Positions 38,140 to 46,573 of a stretch of 64,000 bases of DNA are shown here, in pieces. A program made the position numbers and the translations under genes. The DNA is taken from positions 11,613 to 75,612 of the forward strand of contig NZ_MSQB01000028.1 in the NCBI RefSeq assembly GCF_002149965.1, given 5' to 3'. Source of the stretch: Novosphingobium panipatense (GTDB lineage Bacteria > Pseudomonadota > Alphaproteobacteria > Sphingomonadales > Sphingomonadaceae). How positions within the stretch are numbered: position 1 is the stretch's first letter; the number at the start of each line of letters is the position of its first letter. The notes under the pieces are model-generated. The model ran no database searches. It was given only the letters and a program-made list of their open reading frames with translations, and was not told the origin of the DNA.

Positions 38140-39366
38140 ATGGCCTATACCACTTCCCCGCTCGCCTCGCCCTTCCCCGCCATGCCGCCGATCGCCGGCG
38201 TCACCCCGCGCGTCGTGCGCGCCGGGTACAAGGACTGGGGCCGATGCGACCTGACGTATGTGGAGCTGGACGAAGGCACCGCCGTCGCAGGCGTGTTCAC
38301 CAGGAACCTGTGCTGCTCCAGCGAAGTCGAACTCGGCCGTGACAACGTGAAGCAGGGCCATGCCCGCGCGCTTGTGGTCAACGCCGGCAATTCCAATGCC
38401 TTCACCGGCTATCGCGGCCGCGAGGCTGTGGAGCAGATCATGGATCAAGTCGCCGCCCACATCGGCTGCCCGCGCGAACAGGTCTTCGTCTCCTCCACCG
38501 GCGTGATCGGCGTGCCGCTGCCCAAGGACAAGGCGCGCGAGGGCGTGGAGAAAGCCCTCACCGCACAGCCCTGCTCGTGGGAAGAGGTGGCCAATACCAT
38601 CGCCACCACCGACACTTTCGCCAAGGGCGCGACGGCCACGGCGATGATCGGCGACACGAAGGTCACGCTCGCCGCCGTCATCAAGGGCTCGGGCATGATC
38701 GCGCCGGACATGGCGACGATGCTCGGCTACATCTTCACCGACGCCGCCGTGGAGCCTGCTTTCCTGCAGGAGTGCCTCTCCGCCGCGAACTTCCGCACCT
38801 TCTCGTGCATCACCGTCGATTCGGACACCTCCACCAGCGACACCGTGCTGGCCTTCGCCAGCGGCAAGGCTGGCAACGCGCCGCTCTCGTCGATCGCCTC
38901 GCCCGGTGCCCATGCCTTTGCCGCCGCGATCCATGACGTCTGCCGCCAGCTTGCCCATCTCGTCGTGCGCGACGGCGAAGGCGCGCAGAAGTTCATCGAA
39001 GTGGCCGTCTCCGGCGCCGTCTCGGACGAAAGTGCCCGCAAGGTCGGCATGGCCATCGCCAACTCGCCGCTGGTAAAAACCGCCATCGCGGGCGAGGACG
39101 CCAACTGGGGGCGCGTCGTCATGGCCGTGGGCAAGGCAGGCGAACCGGCGGACCGCGACAAGCTCTCCATCGGTTTCGGCGGCACCTGGGCCGCGCGCGA
39201 AGGCCTGCCGCTGGCCGACTATGACGAAGCCCCCGTCGCCGCCCACCTCAAGGGGCAGGACGTGACCATCGAGGTCGATCTCGGCCTTGGCGAAGGCGCC
39301 GCCACCGTATGGACCTGCGACCTGACCCACGGCTACATCTCGATCAACGCCGATTACAGGAGCTGA
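38140..39366 (+). CDS. argJ: Bifunctional ornithine acetyltransferase / N-acetylglutamate synthase
   Basis: Recycles the acetyl group of N-acetylornithine to glutamate in cyclic arginine synthesis, and may also make N-acetylglutamate from acetyl-CoA. The product is 408 aa. The autoproteolysis site KGSGMIAPDMATMLG is intact; cleavage before Thr193 would generate alpha and beta chains, with Thr193 as nucleophile. The oxyanion motif SSTGVIGVPL is present. Two near-identical ATAAGCAAgGGCC-type units lie upstream (about 38048-38076). Two bases separate it from the GST gene. Confidence 0.97.
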   Translation: MAYTTSPLASPFPAMPPIAGVTPRVVRAGYKDWGRCDLTYVELDEGTAVAGVFTRNLCCSSEVELGRDNVKQGHARALVVNAGNSNAFTGYRGREAVEQIMDQVAAHIGCPREQVFVSSTGVIGVPLPKDKAREGVEKALTAQPCSWEEVANTIATTDTFAKGATATAMIGDTKVTLAAVIKGSGMIAPDMATMLGYIFTDAAVEPAFLQECLSAANFRTFSCITVDSDTSTSDTVLAFASGKAGNAPLSSIASPGAHAFAAAIHDVCRQLAHLVVRDGEGAQKFIEVAVSGAVSDESARKVGMAIANSPLVKTAIAGEDANWGRVVMAVGKAGEPADRDKLSIGFGGTWAAREGLPLADYDEAPVAAHLKGQDVTIEVDLGLGEGAATVWTCDLTHGYISINADYRS

Positions 39367-39368
39367 GG

Positions 39369-40007
39369 GTGGCCGGTCCGCAATTCACCATCTGGGGTCG
39401 CCTCAACTCCCACAACGTAAAGAAAGTCGCCTGGTTCGCCGAGGAACTGGGCCTCAACTACGTCCGCCACGATATCGGCGGCCAGTTCGGCTATACCGAC
39501 GAGTACCTCGCGAAGAACCCGAACCGGCTGGTGCCGATGATCGAGGACGGCAAGCTCGTCCTCTGGGAATCGAACGCGATCCTGCGCTACATGGCCGCCG
39601 AATACGGCGGCGAGCGCTGGTTCCAGCACGACCCCATCGACCGGGCGCTGGCCGACCGCTGGATGGACTGGCAGATCACTTATGCCGACGCCCAGCGCCT
39701 GCCCTTCCTCTCGATGGCCCGCACCCCGCGCGAGCAGTGGGACACGGCAGCTATCGAACGCGACGTGAAGACTTGCGCCGCCCACCTCGCCGTGCTGGAG
39801 CGCTACCTTTCCGAGAAGCCCTGGCTCTCCGGCGGACAGTTCGGCATCGGTGACATTCCCATGGGCGTCTATGCCTATACGTGGTTCAGCCTACCGCTCG
39901 ATCAGTTCGGGCTGGAGCGACCGGAGTTCCCCGCGCTCACCGAATGGTACGCTCGCATCCGTGAGCGCAAGGGCTATGCCCAGCAGGTCATGATCCCGCT
40001 CACCTGA
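39369..40007 (+). CDS. Glutathione S-transferase family protein
   Basis: A 212-aa cytoplasmic protein. The thioredoxin-like N-terminal domain (about 1-82) includes GRLNSHNVKKVAWF, where Ser14 is the likely glutathione-activating residue, the cis-proline LVPMIEDGKLVLWES and the SNAILRYMA helix. The C-terminal helical domain (about 90-205) has the GIGDIPMGVYAYTW capping motif. The GTG at 39369 lies just after the argJ stop, with AGGAG eight to nine bases upstream, so it is in one operon with argJ. Substrate unknown. Confidence 0.92.
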   Translation: MAGPQFTIWGRLNSHNVKKVAWFAEELGLNYVRHDIGGQFGYTDEYLAKNPNRLVPMIEDGKLVLWESNAILRYMAAEYGGERWFQHDPIDRALADRWMDWQITYADAQRLPFLSMARTPREQWDTAAIERDVKTCAAHLAVLERYLSEKPWLSGGQFGIGDIPMGVYAYTWFSLPLDQFGLERPEFPALTEWYARIRERKGYAQQVMIPLT

Positions 40008-40029
40008 TCCTTCTTAAAAGGCCTCCCGC

Positions 40030-40842
40030 ATGATCACCCCTTCGCTCAACACCGCAGTCGAAACGATCATGCGCGAGGTCTCTCGCGATGTGATCCTGCC
40101 GCACTACCAGTCGCTGTCGAGCGAGCAGATCGTCAGCAAGGCGGTGAACGACGTCGTCACCGTGGCCGACCAGGAGAGCGAGGCGATCCTCACCGAACGC
40201 CTCACCGCCCTGCTGCCCGACGCCTCGGTCGTGGGCGAGGAAGCCACTTTCGCTAACGAAGACGAACTGCTGAAGCTCAAGGACCAGCTCTGCTGGATCG
40301 TCGACCCGCTCGACGGCACCAACAACTTCGCCTCGGGCAAGGCCCCCTTCGGCATGCTCATCGCGCTGGCCGACAAGGGCGAAACGCTGGGCGGCTGGAT
40401 CCTCGACTGCCTCACCGGCCGCTTCTGCCGCGCCTCGGTGAACGGCGGGGCCTGGGTGAACGAGGAACGCCTCACCGCCCGCGCCACCGGAGAGCAGCCC
40501 CCCGTCGCCGCGATCTCGCTGATCTTCACCGAGGAATCGCGCCGCGAGCGCCTGCGCGCCGAAGTCGCCCCGCATTACCGCATGGTCGACATCCCCCGCT
40601 GCGCCGCCGAACAATACCCCCGCCTCGCCCTCGGCCAGAACGACGTGGCGGTGTTCGAACGCACCCTCCCCTGGGACCACGCGGCGGGCGCGCTGTTCCT
40701 CAACGAAGCGGGCGGCAAGTGCGCCCGCCCCGACGGCAGCGCCTACCGGGTGGACGAGATCGGCCGCACCGGGCTGATCGGCGCTGCTTCTCCGGCGCTG
40801 TTCGAAGACCTGGCGACGCGCCTGTCCGCGCTGGAGGATTAG
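40030..40842 (+). CDS. Inositol monophosphatase family phosphatase
   Basis: A 270-aa Mg-dependent sugar-phosphate phosphatase fold. Metal ligands are in place: Glu70/Glu71 in VVGEEATF, Asp92 and Asp95 in WIVDPLDGTNNF, and the Asp of LPWDHAAGAL near 217. Family members act on myo-inositol-1-phosphate, histidinol phosphate or 3'-phosphoadenosine phosphate. The gene follows argJ-GST at 22 bp, so an amino-acid-related phosphatase such as HisN-type is one option, but sequence alone does not decide. Confidence 0.9.
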   Translation: MITPSLNTAVETIMREVSRDVILPHYQSLSSEQIVSKAVNDVVTVADQESEAILTERLTALLPDASVVGEEATFANEDELLKLKDQLCWIVDPLDGTNNFASGKAPFGMLIALADKGETLGGWILDCLTGRFCRASVNGGAWVNEERLTARATGEQPPVAAISLIFTEESRRERLRAEVAPHYRMVDIPRCAAEQYPRLALGQNDVAVFERTLPWDHAAGALFLNEAGGKCARPDGSAYRVDEIGRTGLIGAASPALFEDLATRLSALED

Positions 40843-40849
40843 GCACAGT

Positions 40850-40970
40850 CGTCGTCCCGGACTTGATCCGGGACCGCTGGCAGGGCTTTAGGCGCGAGAG
40901 CGCGTCAGGGCGCCTTGCCGAGCGGTGGGTTGTTCACGGCCAGCGGTCCCGGATCAAGTCCGGGACGACG
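40850..40970. repeat. Dispersed palindromic repeat, CGTCGTCCCGGA family, copy 4
   Basis: Begins eight bases after the phosphatase stop codon and ends four bases before the stop codon of the convergent HTH gene. The outer arms are the same as copies 1-3; the right inner part (TGTTCACGGCCAGCGGTCCC) matches copy 1 in inverse orientation. Confidence 0.85.
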
Positions 40971-40974
40971 GAAA

Positions 40975-41760
40975 TCATTCGATCGTAACACCCGCAACAC
41001 GCCACCTGCCGTCCTGCCGCGAAAGAGAAACCGTCTCGACCGCATCTGCCTTGTTGGCGAAACTGGTGCGAAACTTCACCACCTCATAGCCGTAAGGGGG
41101 CGCAGGCAGGTTTTCCTGACGCAGAAACGTCCGCGAGATAACCGGCCCCAACGGCACGCGCACTTTCTCATTGGTCGCAGCCCATACCTGCAGGCTGTTC
41201 AGCTTCTGGAAGGCCGAGCCGGTGCCCCTGTAGCTCTCCTCCCAGCGCCCCTGATCGATGAGGGTCAGCCATTCACGCGCCGTCTGCGCCGCTTCCGAAC
41301 TTTCCGCAGCAGCCGAAGCGGAAGTCGCCGCGGGCGGTGAGGTGGTAGAGACCTGAGACAGGGTGGCCAGCGCCAGAAGGCCAAGAGCGATCGTCATAAG
41401 CAATACTCCGGTGATGATCCAGGGGCGGCGATGGGCTCGCCCCGCGCCGCCGGGCAGCGCCCTTGCCTGATCGACCTCCAAACAGGCAGCGTCTTCCCCG
41501 ATTCCCATGTCCTCCATGAAAATAGGGGGATGGACCGGAACGCCTTCGCCTTCCGCATCCAGCAGAATACGGGCTGCTTCTCGGCTGCTCGACACCGCCA
41601 TCTTGCGCCGCGCCTCGCGCAGGCGTTCGTTGATCGTATGAACGGAAAGGCCCAGACTGCGCGCCGCAGACTTCGCATCATGACCGCGCACGATCAGGCG
41701 AAGGGTCTGCTTCTCCTTCTCGGTAAGCCCCCAGAGAAGTTCGTTCACCGGCATGTTCAT
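40975..41760 (-). CDS. Membrane-anchored LuxR-type HTH protein with DUF4019 domain
   Basis: A 261-aa protein. Residues of about 10-65 form a LuxR/GerE-type helix-turn-helix (LTEKEKQTLRLIVRGHDAKS, then SLGLSVHTINERLREARRKM). A linker follows, then one transmembrane helix (about 114-134, WIITGVLLMTIALGLLALAT), an Ala/Ser-rich stretch, and a periplasmic DUF4019-type domain (about 155-261, AREWLTLIDQGRWEESY, ending DGRWRVAGVTIE). The layout puts a DNA-binding domain in the cytoplasm and a sensor-like domain outside. Targets are unknown. It lies 90 bp downstream of a secreted DUF3617-like gene on the same strand. Confidence 0.85.
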   Translation of the reverse strand: MNMPVNELLWGLTEKEKQTLRLIVRGHDAKSAARSLGLSVHTINERLREARRKMAVSSSREAARILLDAEGEGVPVHPPIFMEDMGIGEDAACLEVDQARALPGGAGRAHRRPWIITGVLLMTIALGLLALATLSQVSTTSPPAATSASAAAESSEAAQTAREWLTLIDQGRWEESYRGTGSAFQKLNSLQVWAATNEKVRVPLGPVISRTFLRQENLPAPPYGYEVVKFRTSFANKADAVETVSLSRQDGRWRVAGVTIE

Positions 41761-41850
41761 ATCCGCTGGGCTAGGTTCGGCTCGGCGCCTTTGCTACCCC
41801 GAAAAATCTGTATCTCGGCGGAGAAAAAGCCGGGATCGCGTCTCGCGGAC

Positions 41851-42486
41851 TTAGGGCGCCTTGTCCGGCGCACAAGCGCCCGTCCGCTCGCCCTTGACCG
41901 ACCACCGCATGATATCCGGCGCCGCCGTTGCCCGACCGTTCGACGTCGGAACAGGCATGCGTACCAGCGGCTCCCTGCGATTCTCGAAATCGAGCTTCAG
42001 TGCCGAGGCGCCGTAACTTCCGGTAACCTGCATCTCAAGCCGCGTCTGGAAACTGCTCACCCTGCCCGTCGCCTCATCCCTGGAATTCGCATAGCCGCCC
42101 TGACAGGTCTGCGTCGCCCGCAATTGCCCGTCGCCAAAGCGGATCTTCAGCGGGCGGCACAGGGTCGTTCCCGCAGCCTGAGAACGCCCGTCGCCGACCA
42201 GCAGGCGAACGAAATCCTCGACTTGCGTATCGGCAAGGCAGAAGTGCCAGGCGCGATCCTTGCCCAATGCGACCGCGGTGTCGCCCAGGTCGATACTCTT
42301 GCCGGCCCGATAGGAGCGCGAAATCGTGACGAGCCAGTCCCCGCCCTGCATCGTCCTTTGCGCGCGAAGGCCTTCGACGACGATATCCTTCGGGGCGCCG
42401 CCATCCTTCGTTTCGGCGCCAACTTCCTGAGTCAACCAGACCGAAGCGGCCATGAGGAAAACCGGAACCGCACGGTACCACTGCAT
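41851..42486 (-). CDS. Secreted protein, possibly DUF3617-like
   Basis: A 211-aa protein with a signal peptide (residues 1-24, FLMAASVWLTQEVGA). The mature domain contains several cysteines (HFCLADTQ, TTLCRPLKI, ATQTCQGGY and a C-terminal GACAPDK), consistent with disulfides in the periplasm. The alternation of C...C...with short strands resembles DUF3617 proteins, but I am not certain. The ATG at 42486 is preceded by GGAGG. It may share a transcript with the HTH/DUF4019 gene downstream. Confidence 0.6.
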   Translation of the reverse strand: MQWYRAVPVFLMAASVWLTQEVGAETKDGGAPKDIVVEGLRAQRTMQGGDWLVTISRSYRAGKSIDLGDTAVALGKDRAWHFCLADTQVEDFVRLLVGDGRSQAAGTTLCRPLKIRFGDGQLRATQTCQGGYANSRDEATGRVSSFQTRLEMQVTGSYGASALKLDFENRREPLVRMPVPTSNGRATAAPDIMRWSVKGERTGACAPDKAP

Positions 42487-42591
42487 GGGCGGTCCTCCCT
42501 GCCGCTGCCTACGAACGTTTTGGAAATATGCGGGAATTGCCGACAATTGCAACGCTCTCACGCGCGGCGCGGCAAAAGCGCCGCGCAACGA

Positions 42592-42626
42592 AAAACCCCT
42601 CCCGCCTCACGGCGGAAGGGGCTTTT
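42592..42626 (-). terminator. Terminator after thioredoxin
   Basis: Stem CCCCTTCCGCC / GGCGGGAGGGG on the minus strand with a GTGA loop, followed by TTTTTCG. A good rho-independent terminator 32 bases beyond the trxA stop. A second GC-rich hairpin lies at about 42562-42586. Confidence 0.85.
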
Positions 42627-42657
42627 GAATTCCGGCTCTAAAACCGTAAGCGAACCC

Positions 42658-42978
42658 TCAGAGTTCGCCTTCGATCCAGCCCTTGAGCGCGCTCTTGGGC
42701 GCGGCGCCGAGCTTCTGGGCAACCGGCTTGCCGTCCTTGAACAGGACCATCAGCGGGATCGACTTCACGCCGATCTCGGCCGGAATGCCGGTGTTGGCCA
42801 TGATGTCCATCTTGGCGATGGTCACCTGTTCGGACAGCTCTTCGCTGATCTCTTCCAGGGCCGGGCCGATCATCTTGCACGGGCCGCACCAGTCGGCCCA
42901 GAAATCGACGAGCACCGGCTTGTCGGACTTCAGAACGTCCGCTTCGAAGCTGGCGTCGGTAACAGCGATAGTCGCCAT
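42658..42978 (-). CDS. trxA: Thioredoxin
   Basis: General cytoplasmic protein disulfide reductase. The product is 106 aa with the redox site WCGPC (Cys31, Cys34), the buried Asp of VLVDFWADW, and the cis-Pro of VKSIPLMVLF. The start is preceded by GAGGAG. It is the last gene of the minus-strand run after addA, 82 bp downstream of the addA stop. Confidence 0.98.
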   Translation of the reverse strand: MATIAVTDASFEADVLKSDKPVLVDFWADWCGPCKMIGPALEEISEELSEQVTIAKMDIMANTGIPAEIGVKSIPLMVLFKDGKPVAQKLGAAPKSALKGWIEGEL

Positions 42979-43060
42979 GAATTGAAACTCCTCGGGGTAT
43001 CTCGGTTGAACGCAATCTAGGGACGAATTGCCCTGAGGCAACGCCTGCCCGGCCATAGCT

Positions 43061-46000
43061 TTACTGGGCCGGGGAAAAGTCCGGCTTGTGAGCGACCAGC
43101 ACGGCGGCGGGAACGGCGATCAGGCGGGGCACGGCGGTGTAGAGCAAGGCCACTTCCACCGTGCGCCCGGGAAAGGCCACTTCCAGCGCGGCGGCATAGG
43201 CCGCCATCTGGCGCAGCACCCCGCGCGGCACTTGCTCCAGCCGCTCGGGCGGACGGCGCGCGGTCTTGTAGTCGACCAGGCGCACGCGCTCCGGCTCCAC
43301 CACCAGACGGTCGATCGTGCCCGCCACCACCTGCCCGCCGACCACCGCCGCCACCGGCACTTCGGCCAGGCTGGCAGCGCCGAACAGTTCGGTCCATTCG
43401 GGATGGGCGAGCACAGCCATAGCGCTTTCCAGCATGGCCTCGCGCGCGTCCTCAGGCAGATCGGCAGCATTGCGGGCAAGCCATTGCCAGCCCGCTTCCT
43501 CGCGTTCATCCGCCGCGACTTGCGGCAGGCGTTCGAGCAGCTTGTGGACCAGCGTACCGCGCCGCAGGGCATCGCGCCCGGCGCCGGGCGGGAACGGCGG
43601 ATCGGGCGCATCATCCTCGCCCAGCGCGGAAGGCGCCAGCGGACGCGGCGGACGCGGCTCGGCGGGCGGCGCACGCTCCAGCCAGCGCGGCAAAGGTTCG
43701 CGGAAGGGCAGTTCGACCGAGCGCACTTCCGCAGGCAGCGGCGCAGGCACGGGGCCGTTCTCGCAGCGCGTGCCCCAGATCGAGTCCTCGACCTCCGCTT
43801 CGGCCGGGAACAGGGCGCGCAGGCTGGCGTACCAGCTTTTCTCCGCCGGACCGTCCTTGTCCCGCCGCCCCAGCGCACCGCCGACGAACAACGCTTCCTC
43901 CGCGCGGGTCATGGCGACATAGAGCAGGCGCCAGTGCTCCTGCTCGTCGCCCTCGCGGTTGGCGGCGATCTGCGCGGCGATGCGGCCGACCTTCTCTTCC
44001 TTCGACAGCGGCGGCAGCGGCACTTTGCGGCGTTCCTCGCGCGGGTCGGCCAGATCGAAGCCCCGATCGCGCGCCGCCTCCGGGTTGCCGGTGGCATCGG
44101 CCAGAATGACGATCGGCGCCTGAAGGCCCTTCGAGCCATGGACCGTCATCACCCGGACCAAGCCCGACGCGGCATCCGCCTCGCGCTTCAGCTCGCCGTC
44201 TCCCGCATCGAACCACGCGAGGAAGCCCGCGAGGCTCGGCGTATCGGTCGCGACATAGGCCTGCGCGGCATTGACCAGTTCGTCGATCGGGTCGTTCGCC
44301 TCGCTGCCGAGCCGCGCCACCAGCTTGCGCCGTCCCTGCCACGGACCGACCAGCAGCCAGTGCAGCATGTCCTGCGGCGGCGTGAAATCCGCGCGTCCCA
44401 GCAGGTCGCCGAGCTGTTCGAGCGCCGCGCCGATCTCCGGGCCGGACTGGGTGCGCAGATGCTCCCAGAGGCGCCGATGCCTGTCGCGGTAGCCGAAGCG
44501 CAGCAATTGCTCCTGGCTCCAGCCCACCAGCGGCGAGACCAGCAGCGCGGCCAGGTTGAGATCGTCGAGCGGCTGCACCGCAAAGCGCAGCGCCGCGATC
44601 AGGTCCTTCACCGCCAGCGGCGCGCCCAGGCGCAGGCGGTCGACGCCCGCCACCGGCACGCCCGCCGCATGAAGCCGCGCGACGATCAGTCCGGCCAGTT
44701 CCTTGCGCTGGCGCACCAGCACCATGACATCGCCCGCGCCCGCCCGGCGCTGTCCGCCCTTGTTGAGCGTGAAGCCCGGCCCCGAGGGATCGAGCCATTC
44801 GCGCACCTGCTGGGCGATGCGCTCAGCCATCTGGCGGTCGGACCGCGAGAGCCAGTTGGGCTGCTGGCCGTCATTGTCTTCATCTTCTAGCGGCTCGTCG
44901 TCATCCTCGCCGATCTGCTCGGATACCGGCTTCCACAAGGCGACATAGCCGGGGCGCTCCTGCCCAACGTGGCGCTCGGCAGGACGGTCGAGGCCGAAGC
45001 GGGCATGGCCGATCCCGGCAATCGCCTCGTCCACGAAATCGAGCACCGGCTGCGCGGTGCGGAAACTGCGGTCCAGCCCGAGTTCCAGCAGCGGGCGCGC
45101 GGCGATTCCGCTGCGCAGCATGTCGGCATTGTCGGCGGCATCGCGCATCCGCCCGCGCACGCGGTCGGCGGCGCGGCGGAAGTTTTCGGGGCTGGTCCCC
45201 TGAAAGCGGAAGATCGCCTGCTTGTAGTCGCCCACCACGAAGAGCGTGCGCAGCAGGCTTTGGGGGTGGCCTTCGCGCTGCCCCTCGCCCGCCCAGAATT
45301 CCTCCGCCATGGCGAAGACGATGTCCCACTGCGCGGCATTGGTATCCTGCGCCTCGTCCACAAGAATGTGATCGAAGCGGCGGTCGAGCTTGTAGCGGAT
45401 CCAGTCGGCCGAGGCCTGCCCGCGCAGCAGATCGGCGGCGCGGCGGATCTGGTCGTCGAAGTCGATCAACCCCTCGCGCTGCTTCGCCTCGTCCCAGGCG
45501 AGTGCAAAGGCACGGCCGAGGCGCAGCGCGGGAACCAGCCTCTCCGCCAACCCCAGCAGCGCCTTGGTCTCACGGATCTCCGCAAGGCTCTCGCCTACGC
45601 GCAGGGCGTAGCCTTCGTAGTCGGGATCGCGCTTGGAAAGGTGGTTGAGGCTGCGGACGCTATCGTCCTTGGTGAAGAGCGCGGCGTGGAGATCGTCGAT
45701 CCCCTCGGCCCGCTTCGCCGCACTCCAGGTGAGCCACGGCACCAGCACGTCGGTGGCCTTGTGCGCGGTGGCGGTGTTCCACTCGGCCAGCACTTCGCAG
45801 CATTTGCGCAGCGAACGCACGTCGAAGGCTTCATCGCCGCACATGTCCGCGAGCAGATCGTCGCCCGCCTCGTCCGGCAGCCCGAGCAGGCGCAGCACAT
45901 GGCTGCGGATATCACCCGCCTGCCACGAGCCGGGGCCGAACCACGCCTCCCGCGCACCCGCGCAGCGTAGCAGGAAATCCACTACCGAATCCGGACCGTG

Positions 46001-46573
46001 CCGCAGCGAAAGCTGGGCAATCGCGCCGAGCAATTGCGGGCCGTCGAAGGCATCCGTCTCGGCCGCCACAAGCAGGTCAGCCAGAACCTGCCGCGCCAGC
46101 AGCGCGCGCTCGCGGTCCTCCATTGGCCGGGTGCCGGGCACGAGCTGCGCTTCCAGCGGAAACGTCGCCAGCAGCCACTGCGAGAAAGCGTGGATCGTGT
46201 CGATCCTGAGGCCGCCGCCCGGACTGTCGAGCACGGCGGCGAAAAGCGTGCGGGCGCGGGCGCGGGTCTCGGGGTCGGTGGGCGCACCGATCGCATCGAG
46301 GCGCTGGAACAACAGGGTGTCTTCCAGCCGCACCCACTCGGCCAGCGTGCCGTTGATGCGCGCGGCCATTTCCGTCGCGCCCGCCTTGGTGAAAGTAAGG
46401 CACAATACCTGCGAAGGATCGACGCCCTCCTGCAACAGCAACCGCAGCACGCGCGAGGAGAGCACCTGCGTCTTGCCGGTCCCCGCCGAGGCCGAGAGCC
46501 ACACGGTGTCGCGCGGGTTCACCGCCAGCATCTGGTTGCCGTGCAGCGGATGGACAGCGGCGCCGCCACTCAT
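43061..46573 (-). CDS. addA: Double-strand break repair helicase AddA
   Basis: Helicase-nuclease subunit that with AddB resects double-strand ends for RecA, the alphaproteobacterial counterpart of RecBCD. The product is 1170 aa. It has the UvrD-type Walker A LSASAGTGKT (about 26-35), the ILVDEAQDTNAAQW Walker B, VMTVHGSKGLQAPIV motif, and a C-terminal RecB-type nuclease with the RLVDYKTAR motif. Its ATG overlaps the addB stop (ATGA). Confidence 0.96.
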   Translation of the reverse strand: MSGGAAVHPLHGNQMLAVNPRDTVWLSASAGTGKTQVLSSRVLRLLLQEGVDPSQVLCLTFTKAGATEMAARINGTLAEWVRLEDTLLFQRLDAIGAPTDPETRARARTLFAAVLDSPGGGLRIDTIHAFSQWLLATFPLEAQLVPGTRPMEDRERALLARQVLADLLVAAETDAFDGPQLLGAIAQLSLRHGPDSVVDFLLRCAGAREAWFGPGSWQAGDIRSHVLRLLGLPDEAGDDLLADMCGDEAFDVRSLRKCCEVLAEWNTATAHKATDVLVPWLTWSAAKRAEGIDDLHAALFTKDDSVRSLNHLSKRDPDYEGYALRVGESLAEIRETKALLGLAERLVPALRLGRAFALAWDEAKQREGLIDFDDQIRRAADLLRGQASADWIRYKLDRRFDHILVDEAQDTNAAQWDIVFAMAEEFWAGEGQREGHPQSLLRTLFVVGDYKQAIFRFQGTSPENFRRAADRVRGRMRDAADNADMLRSGIAARPLLELGLDRSFRTAQPVLDFVDEAIAGIGHARFGLDRPAERHVGQERPGYVALWKPVSEQIGEDDDEPLEDEDNDGQQPNWLSRSDRQMAERIAQQVREWLDPSGPGFTLNKGGQRRAGAGDVMVLVRQRKELAGLIVARLHAAGVPVAGVDRLRLGAPLAVKDLIAALRFAVQPLDDLNLAALLVSPLVGWSQEQLLRFGYRDRHRRLWEHLRTQSGPEIGAALEQLGDLLGRADFTPPQDMLHWLLVGPWQGRRKLVARLGSEANDPIDELVNAAQAYVATDTPSLAGFLAWFDAGDGELKREADAASGLVRVMTVHGSKGLQAPIVILADATGNPEAARDRGFDLADPREERRKVPLPPLSKEEKVGRIAAQIAANREGDEQEHWRLLYVAMTRAEEALFVGGALGRRDKDGPAEKSWYASLRALFPAEAEVEDSIWGTRCENGPVPAPLPAEVRSVELPFREPLPRWLERAPPAEPRPPRPLAPSALGEDDAPDPPFPPGAGRDALRRGTLVHKLLERLPQVAADEREEAGWQWLARNAADLPEDAREAMLESAMAVLAHPEWTELFGAASLAEVPVAAVVGGQVVAGTIDRLVVEPERVRLVDYKTARRPPERLEQVPRGVLRQMAAYAAALEVAFPGRTVEVALLYTAVPRLIAVPAAVLVAHKPDFSPAQ

